Shown here piece after piece: positions 1-8,362 of a stretch of DNA of 64,000 nt. The notes below the pieces were generated by a model. The model did no database searches. It was not told the origin of the DNA and saw nothing but the letters and a program-made list of their open reading frames with translations. Positions within the stretch are counted from its first letter, which is position 1. Each line of letters begins with the position of its first letter. This stretch comes from Cerasibacillus sp036516575 (GTDB taxonomy: Bacteria; Bacillota; Bacilli; Bacillales; Amphibacillaceae): contig NZ_DATBTY010000073.1 of assembly GCF_036516575.1 (NCBI RefSeq), forward strand, positions 1-64,000. Reading direction: 5' to 3'. A program made the position numbers and the translations under genes.

Positions 1-148
1 TAAACAGATATGTTAAGTTAATAAGGACAATTTTGAAAAAGGTTATTAAAAAACATGTTAAGCTTTGATGTTTGAGAATATCCATCCATATGTCCCTAAT
101 GATTTCATTTGGGATGCTGGTGGCGTATATGATGTCTAATCATAACAA

Positions 149-302
149 TAAAAAATAATCCCTCATGTGCTTATAGCGAGGCTCTGAGGGATTATTTCTC
201 TTAGCGCCACCCCTCTTGATGGGGTTCGGTCTATTGGGGACCGTTCCATGTTCCAGCATGGATCAATCTTTTATTATATTATGATTTTCTATATATAGTA
301 TA
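149..302 (-). ncRNA. Candidate small RNA or leader, copy A
   Basis: This is the counterpart of the unit at 473-580. The minus strand has a TATACT box (complement of 297-302), the ACCCC/GGGGT hairpin, and a perfect 11-bp stem (154-164 with 186-196) followed on the minus strand by a T-rich run. A small extra CCATG/CATGG hairpin lies in the segment missing from copy B. Two successive promoter-plus-terminator units in one orientation could give two near-identical small RNAs or a doubled attenuator. Confidence 0.4.
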
Positions 303-472
303 CCTTAATATTATCATAAAATAAACATAAATGTTAGGTTAATAAGGACTATTTTGAAAAAAGGTTACCCCAAAAAAACATGTGGCGCCTTGATGTTTGA
401 GAATGCACGGCCATGTGTTACAGATAATTTGATTTGGGATGCTGGTGGCGTATATGACATCCAATCATCACA

Positions 473-580
473 ATAAAAAATAACCCGTCATGTGCTTTTA
501 GTTGGGCCTGTGGGATTATTTTCTCTTAGCGCCACCCCTCTTGATGAGGTTCGGTCTTTTATCATTTTCTAAATATTATA
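473..580 (-). ncRNA. Candidate small RNA or leader, copy B
   Basis: Read on the minus strand, a TATAAT box (complement of 575-580) is followed by an ACCTC/GGGGT hairpin with loop ATCAAGA, a conserved GGCGCTAAGAG segment, and a GC-containing stem (479-520) ending in a six-T run (475-480). Predicted transcript is roughly 95 nt. No convincing -35 box is visible. The hairpin pairs C-G in copy A and U-G in copy B at one position, which favours a selected RNA structure. It resembles no riboswitch class I can name; the ATCAAGAG-GGTGG string recalls S-box RNA but the rest of the S-box core is absent. Confidence 0.4.
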
Positions 581-682
581 TACCTTAGTTTTATTGAAAA
601 ATAAATACTGCTTGGTTCAGACTGCATTTCCTTTATAAAAGTCAATTATTAACTGCCCTTTAGCAACTAATGTAAACTTTGG

Positions 683-711
683 TTGGTCGTACAGATGAAT
701 CGGCGTATAAT
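683..711 (+). promoter_or_regulatory. glpK sigma-A promoter
   Basis: TTGGTC at 683-688 and TATAAT at 706-711 are separated by 17 bp. The expected start near 718 leaves a leader of about 44 nt, too short for the GlpP-type terminator/antiterminator leader known from Bacillus subtilis glp genes. Confidence 0.75.
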
Positions 712-761
712 AGAAAATAGGTTAATTCTAGATAGAACGAAAATCATTGGAGGGAGTATAG

Positions 762-2261
762 ATGAGTGAACAATATATTTTAGCGTTGGATCAAGGGACG
801 ACGAGTTCGCGAGCGATTTTATTTGATCATCAGGGTGCTATCAAAGCGGTAGCTCAACAAGAATTCGAGCAAATTTTTCCACATCCTGGTTGGGTTGAAC
901 ACGATGCGAATGAGATTTGGACATCGGTGTTAGCTTGTATGGCTGAGGCTTTACGGATAGCAGATATTGAAGCGAAACAAGTAGCAGCAATTGGTATTAC
1001 GAATCAACGAGAGACAACAGTTGTCTGGGATAGACATACAGGAAAACCGATTTATCATGCGATTGTTTGGCAGTCAAGACAAACAGAACAAATTTGTCAG
1101 CAATTACGTGAAGAAGGCTATGAAGAAACGTTCCGCCAAAAGACGGGATTATTATTGGATCCGTATTTTTCCGGTACGAAAGCGAAGTGGATATTAGACC
1201 ATGTTGATGGGGCTAGGGAAAAGGCTGAAAACGGTGACTTAATGTTTGGTACGATTGATACGTGGCTAGTTTACAAATTATCTGGTGGAAAAGCACATGT
1301 GACCGACTATTCGAATGCCTCTAGAACATTAATGTTTAATATTCATGATTTAACATGGGATGATGAACTACTTGAGATTTTGCAAGTACCTCAATCAATG
1401 CTTCCAGAAGTTCAAGCGTCTTCCGAAATATATGCAGAGACAATCGATTATCATTTCTTTGGTGAGAAAGTTCCGATTGCAGGGATTGCAGGTGATCAGC
1501 AAGCTGCTTTATTCGGGCAAGCTTGTTTTGAAAGTGGAATGGCGAAAAATACGTATGGAACTGGTTGTTTTATGCTTTTAAATACAGGTGAAAAAGCTGT
1601 CGCCTCAAAAAGTGGACTTTTAACAACGATCGCTTGGGGATTGGATGGAAAAGTCGAATACGCTTTAGAAGGTAGTATTTTCGTTGCTGGTTCAGCTGTA
1701 CAATGGCTTAGAGATGGGATGCGCATGTTTAGAGAAGCGTCAGAAAGTGAAACATATGCGACACGTGTCGACTCGACTCAAGGCGTCTATGTTGTCCCAG
1801 CTTTTGTTGGGTTAGGAACACCATATTGGGACAGTGAAGCAAGAGGCGCTATGTTCGGATTAACACGAGGAACAACGAAGGAGCATGTTATTCGTGCGAC
1901 ATTAGAAGCAATCGCTTATCAGACGAAAGATGTTCTTGATGCGATGAAAGCTGATTCGGATATTGATTTAAAAGCGTTACGTGTTGATGGCGGTATGGTC
2001 CAAAATGATTTCTTGATGCAATTTCAAAGCGATATGCTCGGTGTCCGAGTAGACCGCCCCGTTGTTCAAGAGACGACTGCTCTTGGTGCTGCTTATTTAG
2101 CGGGACTTGCTGTTGGTTATTGGAAAGATAAAGCTGAAATTGGTGAGCAGTGGAAAGTCAATCATACCTTTGTTCCGAAAATGAGTGAAGATGAACGGGA
2201 ACATTTATATAACGGTTGGGTTGAAGCAGTCAATGCGACTCGTAAATTTAAATATAAATAA
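762..2261 (+). CDS. glpK: Glycerol kinase
   Basis: ATP-dependent phosphorylation of glycerol to sn-glycerol 3-phosphate in the cytoplasm. The 499-residue length is normal for the family. The FGGY N-terminal phosphate-binding segment LDQGTTSSRA is near residues 9-18, and the catalytic GDQQAALFG segment is near residue 246. The YHFFG loop just before it carries the histidine that HPr phosphorylates in Gram-positive GlpK, so control by the PTS is likely (family knowledge). Start ATG follows GGAGGGAG with good spacing. It stands alone here: neither glpF nor glpD is adjacent, unlike the B. subtilis glpFK-glpD cluster. Confidence 0.97.
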   Translation: MSEQYILALDQGTTSSRAILFDHQGAIKAVAQQEFEQIFPHPGWVEHDANEIWTSVLACMAEALRIADIEAKQVAAIGITNQRETTVVWDRHTGKPIYHAIVWQSRQTEQICQQLREEGYEETFRQKTGLLLDPYFSGTKAKWILDHVDGAREKAENGDLMFGTIDTWLVYKLSGGKAHVTDYSNASRTLMFNIHDLTWDDELLEILQVPQSMLPEVQASSEIYAETIDYHFFGEKVPIAGIAGDQQAALFGQACFESGMAKNTYGTGCFMLLNTGEKAVASKSGLLTTIAWGLDGKVEYALEGSIFVAGSAVQWLRDGMRMFREASESETYATRVDSTQGVYVVPAFVGLGTPYWDSEARGAMFGLTRGTTKEHVIRATLEAIAYQTKDVLDAMKADSDIDLKALRVDGGMVQNDFLMQFQSDMLGVRVDRPVVQETTALGAAYLAGLAVGYWKDKAEIGEQWKVNHTFVPKMSEDEREHLYNGWVEAVNATRKFKYK

Positions 2262-2275
2262 CATTTTTTAATTTG

Positions 2276-2306
2276 GTCGTGTTGGAATTTTCAATGCGAC
2301 TTTTTT
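2276..2306 (+). terminator. glpK terminator
   Basis: A 9-bp stem (2276-2284 with 2292-2300, two G-U pairs) is followed by six T. Confidence 0.75.
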
Positions 2307-2338
2307 AACTCGAAATAACGTCTTGGGTATTCTGGGAT

Positions 2339-2403
2339 ATGACATTTGTCATATTAACTTCTGACATTTATGACTTATTTCATTCTGTTTTATTCCCTAT
2401 ACT
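2339..2403 (+). promoter_or_regulatory. des promoter with candidate DesR sites
   Basis: A perfect interrupted palindrome ATGACA-TT-TGTCAT lies at 2339-2352. A related but imperfect copy (TGACATTTATGAC) begins at 2362, about 23 bp on. The -10 TATACT is at 2398-2403; the matching -35 position (2375-2380) is TTATTT, a poor hexamer. A weak -35 with upstream dyads is what is known for the DesR-activated des promoter of B. subtilis. Assignment to DesR is inference from position and from the desKR genes next door. Confidence 0.6.
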
Positions 2404-2436
2404 AGGAGTAGAATCCGTTTAGGAGGAAGTCATAAG

Positions 2437-3471
2437 ATGAAACATAAACAAAAACAAGCACAATTGAGAAAAAGTGTGCAACCTTTTACCAATGCAAATA
2501 TGAAATCGAGTATTTTTCAATTGTTAAACACCGTTGTTCCGTTTTTTTTGCTTTGGTATTTAGCATATGAAAGTTTGGCGATTTCCTATTGGCTCACACT
2601 GCCGATATTAATTATTGCAGCTGGATTTTTGATCCGTACCTTTATTATTTTTCATGATTGTACCCATGGCTCGTTTTTCAATAGTAGTAAATGGAATCGA
2701 ATCGTTGGGACGTTTACAGGAGTAATGACGCTTTTTGCTTTTGAAAAATGGAAGCGAAACCACGCGATCCACCATGCGACAAGTGGTAACCTGGATAAAA
2801 TTGGAACTGGTGATGTCTGGATTATGACGGTCGATGAATATCTATCTGCATCACCATGGAAACGGATGGCATATCGTTTATATCGCAACCCGATTATTAT
2901 GTTTGGGTTTGGCCCATTATATTTATATTTCATCTCAAACCGTTTTAATCGTAAAGGTGCGAATCGTCGTGAACGCCTCAATACGTATTTAATCAATGTA
3001 TTAGTTGTGTTATTATATGCGACACTCATCTGGTTAATCGGTTGGCAAGCATTTTTAATGATTCAATTACCAATTATGTTTATTGCTGGAACATTAGGTA
3101 TTTGGTTGTTTTATGTGCAACATCAATTTGAAGATTCTTATTTTGAAAATGAAGAAGAATGGGATTTTGTTAAGGCAGCTGTTGATGGAAGTTCATACTA
3201 TAAACTTCCAAAAATTTTACAGTGGTTAACTGGAAATATTGGTTTTCACCATGTTCACCATCTTAGCCCTAGAGTGCCGAACTATCATTTAGAGAAGGCT
3301 CATGAAACGATTCCACCATTGCAAAAGGCAACAACAATTACGCTAAAGTCGAGCTTACAGGCGATTCGCTTTCGATTATACGATGAGAAAAACCGTTCAT
3401 TTATCACATTTAAAGAACTGAAAGCGATGCAAAAAGGTATAGCGTTAAAATCAAGCTTGCAAGAAAAATAA
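2437..3471 (+). CDS. des: Membrane fatty acid desaturase
   Basis: Acyl-lipid desaturase that introduces a double bond into membrane phospholipid acyl chains at low temperature; B. subtilis Des is a delta-5 enzyme. The 344-residue protein has hydrophobic segments near residues 30-70, 185-222 and the three histidine boxes that bind the di-iron centre: HDCTH at 73-77, HAIHH at 109-113, HHVHH at 271-275. Start ATG follows AGGAGG. The immediately downstream sensor kinase and regulator are the known DesK-DesR control pair, so gene order matches B. subtilis. Regiospecificity cannot be read from sequence. Confidence 0.95.
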   Translation: MKHKQKQAQLRKSVQPFTNANMKSSIFQLLNTVVPFFLLWYLAYESLAISYWLTLPILIIAAGFLIRTFIIFHDCTHGSFFNSSKWNRIVGTFTGVMTLFAFEKWKRNHAIHHATSGNLDKIGTGDVWIMTVDEYLSASPWKRMAYRLYRNPIIMFGFGPLYLYFISNRFNRKGANRRERLNTYLINVLVVLLYATLIWLIGWQAFLMIQLPIMFIAGTLGIWLFYVQHQFEDSYFENEEEWDFVKAAVDGSSYYKLPKILQWLTGNIGFHHVHHLSPRVPNYHLEKAHETIPPLQKATTITLKSSLQAIRFRLYDEKNRSFITFKELKAMQKGIALKSSLQEK

Positions 3472-3496
3472 ACCTTCCTAATCGGGAGGTTTTTTC
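3471..3496 (+). terminator. des terminator
   Basis: AACCTTCC (3471-3478) pairs with GGGAGGTT (3484-3491), followed by a T run. It separates des from desK, so the kinase pair can be expressed independently. Confidence 0.8.
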
Positions 3497-3570
3497 ATTC
3501 GGTATGATATGTGCGTGATATACTGATACTATGATAATGTTCGTTAAAATAGGAGAAAGGGGAGAACCAT

Positions 3571-4704
3571 ATGGAAAATAAAAGGCAAAATTGGTATCAT
3601 ATCATCCCGAAAAACACGGGGTTAAGTGCTTATGTATGGGTTATTTTCTGTATCCTCCCGTTATATTTTGTTTTTAAAACAGCTTCAACAGCTGGGATTA
3701 TTTTTGGAATAATGATGGTCGTTTTGTTTTTTACTGCTTATCGACTGTCATTTTTATCGAGTGGATGGACCGTACATGTTGCTCTAAGTGTGGAAATGGC
3801 AATAAGTATCATTATGACCATTTTACTAGGTTATGTTTACTTCTCTTTGTTTCTTGCGTTTTATATCGGAAACATTCAAGAAAAACGTCGCTTTATCACT
3901 TTTTATACTACCCATCTTGTCACGACCGTCATAGCCGTAGGGATTGGCTTTTTTATTCAAAGAGACATTCTCCTTTCACAATGGCCATTTATTATCTTCA
4001 GTATATTAGGTGTGATTCTTTTACCATTAAATATGTATAGCAGGAATAAACGTGAACGACTGGAAGAAGAACTAAAAGCAGCGCGTGAAAAGATTTCCCA
4101 ACTGATGGTATTAGAAGAAAGACAGCGTATTGCAAGGGATTTACATGATACATTAGGACAAAAGCTTTCATTGATTGGTTTAAAAAGTGATTTGGCGAAA
4201 CGTTTAATTACGAAAAAACCTGAGCAAGCGATAGAAGAAATAGCAGATGTCCAACAAACCGCACGCATTGCCTTAAAAGAAGTCCGTGAAATGGTATACA
4301 ATATGAAGGGAGAAAAGCTTCAAGAAGAGCTCATTCGCGTAAAACAATTATTGAAAGCGGCACAAATTTCATGTGAAATTGAAGGGGATGTCACATTAAC
4401 AAATACGCCATTACTTGTGGAAAACACGTTAGTAATGTGTTTAAAGGAAGCTATTACAAATGTCGTGAAACATAGTCAGGCGACGTCTTGTAAAATAAGG
4501 ATTAACCATTCTCCGGAACAATGGTTGATGCGAGTTGAAGATGATGGTGTAGGTATTACGAAGAAAAATATATCGCTTAGAAATAATGGTATCCAAGGAA
4601 TGCGCGAACGTTTAGAATTTGTTAACGGTAGTTTAAAAATTGCTTCAATACACGGAACCCAGTTAACGATTCAAATACCAAATGTTATTAAACAATCTGA
4701 TTAA
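3571..4704 (+). CDS. desK: Membrane thermosensor histidine kinase DesK
   Basis: Sensor kinase of the membrane-fluidity system; at low temperature its membrane part shifts the cytoplasmic domain to the kinase state and it phosphorylates DesR. The 377-residue protein has several membrane segments (about residues 18-155), a linking helix rich in charged residues, a HisKA_3 dimerisation domain with the phospho-accepting His192 in RDLHDTLGQ, and a HATPase domain with EDDGVG near 310. B. subtilis DesK has the same layout and nearly the same length. ATG follows AGGAGAAAGGGGAG. The regulator gene begins 19 bp after its stop. Confidence 0.93.
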   Translation: MENKRQNWYHIIPKNTGLSAYVWVIFCILPLYFVFKTASTAGIIFGIMMVVLFFTAYRLSFLSSGWTVHVALSVEMAISIIMTILLGYVYFSLFLAFYIGNIQEKRRFITFYTTHLVTTVIAVGIGFFIQRDILLSQWPFIIFSILGVILLPLNMYSRNKRERLEEELKAAREKISQLMVLEERQRIARDLHDTLGQKLSLIGLKSDLAKRLITKKPEQAIEEIADVQQTARIALKEVREMVYNMKGEKLQEELIRVKQLLKAAQISCEIEGDVTLTNTPLLVENTLVMCLKEAITNVVKHSQATSCKIRINHSPEQWLMRVEDDGVGITKKNISLRNNGIQGMRERLEFVNGSLKIASIHGTQLTIQIPNVIKQSD

Positions 4705-4723
4705 TTACAGAGGGGGTCGTCAT

Positions 4724-5332
4724 GTGATTCGTATTGTGATTGCTGAGGATCAAACGATGTTACTTGGTGCTCTAGCTGCATTACTGAATTTAGAAGAGGA
4801 TATGGAAGTTGTCGGTCAGGCGAAAAATGGGGAAGAAGCACTTCGTTTAGTTAGACAATCTAAGCCGGATATTTGTATTATGGATATAGAAATGCCAGTC
4901 ATGAGCGGGCTTGATGCCGCAGAACATTTGAAGGACGATTCTTGTAAAGTCATTATTTTGACGACATTTGCGCGTAGTGGATATTTTGAGCGTGCTAGAG
5001 ATGCTGGAGTGAGTGGCTATTTACTAAAAGATAGTCCAAGTGAGGAGCTGGCTAATTCTATTCGAATTATTATGGATGGCAGAAAAATTTACGCCCCAGA
5101 GTTAATCGATTTAGCGTTTGATACAGGTAATCCGCTTACAGAACGAGAACAACAAGTGATTTATTTAATAGCTGAAGGGAAAAGTACGAAAGACATCGCA
5201 AATGAACTCCATTTAACCTATGGTACAGTAAGAAACTATGTATCTGTCATTTTGGATAAACTTGAAGTAAGTAATCGAATTGAAGCTGTCTCACATTATA
5301 AAGAAAAGGGCTGGTTTAAACAGTTGAAATGA
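4724..5332 (+). CDS. desR: Response regulator DesR
   Basis: NarL/FixJ-type transcription activator of des. Receiver domain with acidic residues AED near the N-terminus and phospho-acceptor Asp54 (CIMDIEMP), then a LuxR-type helix-turn-helix (LTEREQQVIYLIAEG) in the last third. I chose GTG at 4724 because GAGGGGG lies 7 bp upstream and the protein then begins directly with the receiver fold (202 residues, matching B. subtilis DesR); an earlier in-frame ATG at 4682 lies inside desK and has no ribosome binding site. Confidence 0.93.
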   Translation: MIRIVIAEDQTMLLGALAALLNLEEDMEVVGQAKNGEEALRLVRQSKPDICIMDIEMPVMSGLDAAEHLKDDSCKVIILTTFARSGYFERARDAGVSGYLLKDSPSEELANSIRIIMDGRKIYAPELIDLAFDTGNPLTEREQQVIYLIAEGKSTKDIANELHLTYGTVRNYVSVILDKLEVSNRIEAVSHYKEKGWFKQLK

Positions 5333-5353
5333 AGAAAAGGGGGATTTTCAACG

Positions 5354-6301
5354 ATGCTGACATTAGAACAAATTCAAGCAGCACGTGAGATGATTAAAGG
5401 AGACATACATCGAACACCGGTTATGACATCGGCGAAATTATCTGAAGCTTGTGGTAATCATGTGTTTTTAAAAGCGGAACATTTACAGAAAACCGGATCT
5501 TTTAAAATTCGCGGTGCAACAAATAAGGTAAAACATGCTGTAAAAGATGGGGCAACATGGGTAACAGCGGCATCTTCTGGTAATCACGGACAAGCCGTTG
5601 CCTACATTGCTCATCAGCTAGGCATTCCAGCAACGATTGTTGTACCAAAGGATGCTAATCGCAGTAAAGTAGCAGCGATTGAAGCTTATGGTGGCCGCGT
5701 TGAAAAATGTGGGTATACGTCAGGGGAGCGTATTCCTCGTGCCAAAGCTTTAGCGGAAGAAAAAGCGGGGGTATTTATTCCGCCGTATGATGATCCATTA
5801 ATCATGGCTGGCCAAGGTACAATCGGTTTAGAGATTTTAGAACAGGTCGAAAACGTAGACCTTGTCGTTGTGCCTATTGGTGGTGGCGGTTTAATTTCTG
5901 GTATTTTAACAGCAATCAAAGAAACGAAGCCAAGCGTTAAAGTTATTGGTGTAGAGCCAGAGCTAGCTAAAGATACATATCTGTCATTAAAAAATGGCGA
6001 AATCACATCGATTGGTCAAACGTCAACAATTGCTGACGGTTTAAGAACGAGTCAACCAGGCGAATTAACTTTTCCGATTGTCCAAAAATATATTGATGAC
6101 CTTGTACTCGTTAGCGAAGAAGAAATTCGTCAAGCGATGTTATTCGTCATGGAACGTATGAAACAAATAATTGAGCCATCAAGCGCTGTGACACTAGCAG
6201 CCGCAATGTTTGGGCATATTCAAGCGACAGACCAAAACATTGTGACCGTTATTTCTGGTGGTAATGTCGATGTAAGTCAATTACATGATATGATGTTTTG
6301 A
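5354..6301 (+). CDS. Threonine/serine ammonia-lyase, catabolic type
   Basis: PLP enzyme of fold type II that deaminates threonine (to 2-oxobutanoate) and/or serine (to pyruvate). PLP lysine in TGSFKIRGA near residue 52, phosphate-binding glycine loop PIGGGGLISG near 176. At 315 residues it lacks the C-terminal ACT-like regulatory domain of biosynthetic IlvA, so it is the TdcB-like short form; serine racemase or threo-3-hydroxyaspartate ammonia-lyase are family alternatives that sequence alone does not exclude. It starts 21 bp after desR with AAAAGGGGG, so co-transcription with desKR is possible, an unusual neighbour. Confidence 0.85.
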   Translation: MLTLEQIQAAREMIKGDIHRTPVMTSAKLSEACGNHVFLKAEHLQKTGSFKIRGATNKVKHAVKDGATWVTAASSGNHGQAVAYIAHQLGIPATIVVPKDANRSKVAAIEAYGGRVEKCGYTSGERIPRAKALAEEKAGVFIPPYDDPLIMAGQGTIGLEILEQVENVDLVVVPIGGGGLISGILTAIKETKPSVKVIGVEPELAKDTYLSLKNGEITSIGQTSTIADGLRTSQPGELTFPIVQKYIDDLVLVSEEEIRQAMLFVMERMKQIIEPSSAVTLAAAMFGHIQATDQNIVTVISGGNVDVSQLHDMMF

Positions 6302-6331
6302 TTAGGGTAGTGGGTGACCATAAGTCTATTT

Positions 6332-6355
6332 TAGGGCTAGAGGGCGCCCTTTTTT
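6332..6355 (+). terminator. Terminator after dehydratase gene
   Basis: Short AGGGC/GCCCT stem followed by six or more T. Confidence 0.6.
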
Positions 6356-6397
6356 ATTATTATATATTGTATATAATTACCAACCAATATTTTATAT

Positions 6398-6426
6398 TTG
6401 AAATATTCAACGATATCAACTAAAAT
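6398..6426 (+). promoter_or_regulatory. Promoter of CstA-family gene
   Basis: TTGAAA (6398-6403) and TAAAAT (6421-6426) with 17-bp spacing, a good sigma-A promoter directly upstream of the cre-like site. Confidence 0.7.
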
Positions 6427-6429
6427 AGT

Positions 6430-6443
6430 TGTAAGCGGATACA
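6430..6443 (+). promoter_or_regulatory. Near-consensus cre box
   Basis: TGTAAGCGGATACA matches the CcpA consensus TGWAANCGNTNWCA except at one position (A for T at position 10). It covers the expected transcription start, the classic place for repression by CcpA. Confidence 0.65.
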
Positions 6444-6508
6444 AGGGATAGGGCAGCGTTCTTTGGACATGTCCGTAAAGAGAATCATAAATCACAAAGG
6501 GGGGGAAC

Positions 6509-7963
6509 ATGGTGTACACATTTTTACTTGGAATCGTCTTACTTATCGTCGGTTATTTTACGTATGGTAAATTTGTGGAGAAAACATTTGGGGTCAATCA
6601 GTCTCGTAAAACACCCGCATACACAAGTCGAGATGATGTCGATTATTTACCGATGGGTTCTGGGAGAAACTCACTCATTCAGTTGTTAAATATTGCAGGT
6701 GTCGGACCTATTTTTGGACCGATTATGGGGGCACTGTATGGGCCAGTTGCGTTTTTATGGATCGTGTTTGGAGCTATTTTTGCCGGAGCGGTTCATGACT
6801 ATTTAACAGGGATGATTTCTATTCGAAATCGCGGTGCTCATTTACCAGAGTTAGCAGGTAAATTTCTTGGTAAATTTATGAAGCATGTCGTCAATGCCTT
6901 TGCTATTTTACTTTTAGTCCTTGTTGCCACCGTTTTTGTTACAGCGCCAGCAGAACTATTGCATAATTTAATGAATGGCTGGGGTTCACTTGGTTTGATT
7001 ATTGCAGCAATCTTTATTTATTATTTCCTAGCGACATTATTGCCGATTGATAAGATTATCGGACGGTTTTATCCTATTTTTGGTGCATTACTTATTATTA
7101 GTGCGCTAGGAGTTGGGATTGGATTGATTGTTACGAAAGCACCGATTCCAGAATTGACGTTAGCCAATTTGCACCCTGAGAAAGTACCTATTTTTCCGTT
7201 ACTATTTTTAACGATTTCTTGTGGGGCATTGTCAGGATTTCACGCGACACAAACACCAATTATATCGAGAACAACACAGCACGAATCGCAAGGTCGAAGG
7301 ATTTTTTACGGGATGATGATTGCAGAAGGTATTATTGCAATGATTTGGGCAGCTGCAGGGATGAGCATGTTTAACGGTTCGAGCGGGTTAAATGAATTAT
7401 TAGCGGCTGGCGGACCAGCTGCGGTTGTCAGTGAAGCATCAACCTTAATGCTAGGAGCAGTCGGTGGTACACTAGCTATCTTAGGTGTCATTATTTTACC
7501 AGTCACATCTGGTGACACGGCATTCAGAAGTGCACGCATGATTATCGCTGATTATCTGAATATTTCACAGGAAAAAATTAAAAATCGTATTTGGATTGCT
7601 TTACCATTATTTGCGATTTCAATCGCTTTAACGCAAATTGATTTTACCCTTTTATGGCGTTATTTCTCATGGGCAAATCAATCAACAGCGGTCATCGCCC
7701 TTTTTGTCGGAGCTATGTATCTATATTTGGCCCGAAAAAATTACTGGATTTCATTAATTCCGGGTGTATTCATGCTGATGGCGACAACGACTTATATTTT
7801 AAATGCGCCAATTGGATTCAGTATGCCACTCGATGTATCCTATTTATTAGCGACGATTATTTCAATTGTTCTTGTGGCACTATTTTTCTATTATGCCCGA
7901 AGGAAACGCGGTGAAAATATTCCACTAGAAGAGCAAGTTGCTAGTTGGCAAGATGCAGTTTAA
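6509..7963 (+). CDS. CstA-family carbon starvation transporter
   Basis: Multi-pass membrane protein of the CstA family, whose members take up pyruvate and/or peptides under carbon limitation. The 484-residue sequence has about a dozen hydrophobic segments and the family signature near the N-terminus (RNSLIQLLNIAGVGPIFGPI and GAVHDYLTGM). It is clearly shorter than the approximately 600-residue B. subtilis CstA, so it belongs to a short subgroup. ATG follows a GGGGGG tract. The promoter and cre-like site upstream predict repression by preferred sugars, which fits a starvation transporter. Substrate is not determined. Confidence 0.88.
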   Translation: MVYTFLLGIVLLIVGYFTYGKFVEKTFGVNQSRKTPAYTSRDDVDYLPMGSGRNSLIQLLNIAGVGPIFGPIMGALYGPVAFLWIVFGAIFAGAVHDYLTGMISIRNRGAHLPELAGKFLGKFMKHVVNAFAILLLVLVATVFVTAPAELLHNLMNGWGSLGLIIAAIFIYYFLATLLPIDKIIGRFYPIFGALLIISALGVGIGLIVTKAPIPELTLANLHPEKVPIFPLLFLTISCGALSGFHATQTPIISRTTQHESQGRRIFYGMMIAEGIIAMIWAAAGMSMFNGSSGLNELLAAGGPAAVVSEASTLMLGAVGGTLAILGVIILPVTSGDTAFRSARMIIADYLNISQEKIKNRIWIALPLFAISIALTQIDFTLLWRYFSWANQSTAVIALFVGAMYLYLARKNYWISLIPGVFMLMATTTYILNAPIGFSMPLDVSYLLATIISIVLVALFFYYARRKRGENIPLEEQVASWQDAV

Positions 7964-7990
7964 ACGATGCTGAATTATTAAAATATGATG

Positions 7991-8030
7991 GAAGCGGAAA
8001 AGTCGTAAATGACTTTTCCGCTTGTTTACT
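7991..8030 (+). terminator. Terminator after CstA-family gene
   Basis: A 13-bp perfect stem (AAGCGGAAAAGTC/GACTTTTCCGCTT) with a 6-nt loop, followed by TGTTTACTTTTG. Confidence 0.75.
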
Positions 8031-8303
8031 TTTGTACGCATTTATATAGCTGTTACTGGTGTTGGACCATGTTTGCCACTCCAATGTTACACAAGACCGT
8101 GTTCCTAGAGCGCATATTATTCCTTTTATTTCCCCAATGCCCTGTAAGTCTTCGCTCACATTTCACATTGGGGACTTCAATGCTCTCCAAGTCCTTTCTC
8201 TCTTCTCGAGTTATATCACATTAGGATTTCAACTATTCTATACATCTTCACTACTATCCCAATTTATATCACATCGACTGCTACAGTTGGCCAGCTCCCT
8301 AAT
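8031..8303. other. Gene-free spacer
   Basis: Between two convergent genes; open frames here lack ribosome binding sites and family features. No repeat or regulatory structure was recognised. Confidence 0.6.
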
Positions 8304-8304
8304 A

Positions 8305-8341
8305 AAAAATAGCACAAACTGTGTTATCAGTTTGTGCTATT
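8305..8341 (-). terminator. Terminator of M3 peptidase gene
   Basis: AATAGCACAAACTG/CAGTTTGTGCTATT, 14-bp stem, 6-nt loop; on the minus strand it is followed by six T. Confidence 0.85.
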
Positions 8342-8362
8342 TCTATTACATTTTTTCATCAA

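Larger units (their letters stand above)
1..600. repeat. Two tandem copies of a ~300-bp non-coding unit
   Basis: Copy A (about 1-313) and copy B (about 321-600) align along their whole length. Copy B lacks a segment present in A at about 232-268. No credible gene lies in either copy. Both keep the same layout: a GGTGGCG segment (119-125 in A) complementary to CGCCACC (205-211 in A), an enclosed hairpin (154-196 in A; 479-520 in B), and an ACCCC/GGGGT hairpin with loop TCTTGAT (209-225 in A). On the minus strand the order is promoter-like element, small hairpin, terminator, so the unit may be a small RNA gene or an attenuator leader for a gene left of the window. Function is unknown. Confidence 0.75.

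Noticed and set aside
149..302. S-box (SAM-I) riboswitch at left edge
   Set aside because: Only the ATCAAGAG-GGTGG part resembles it; the remaining core (the CGGCAACC region and paired stems) is absent.
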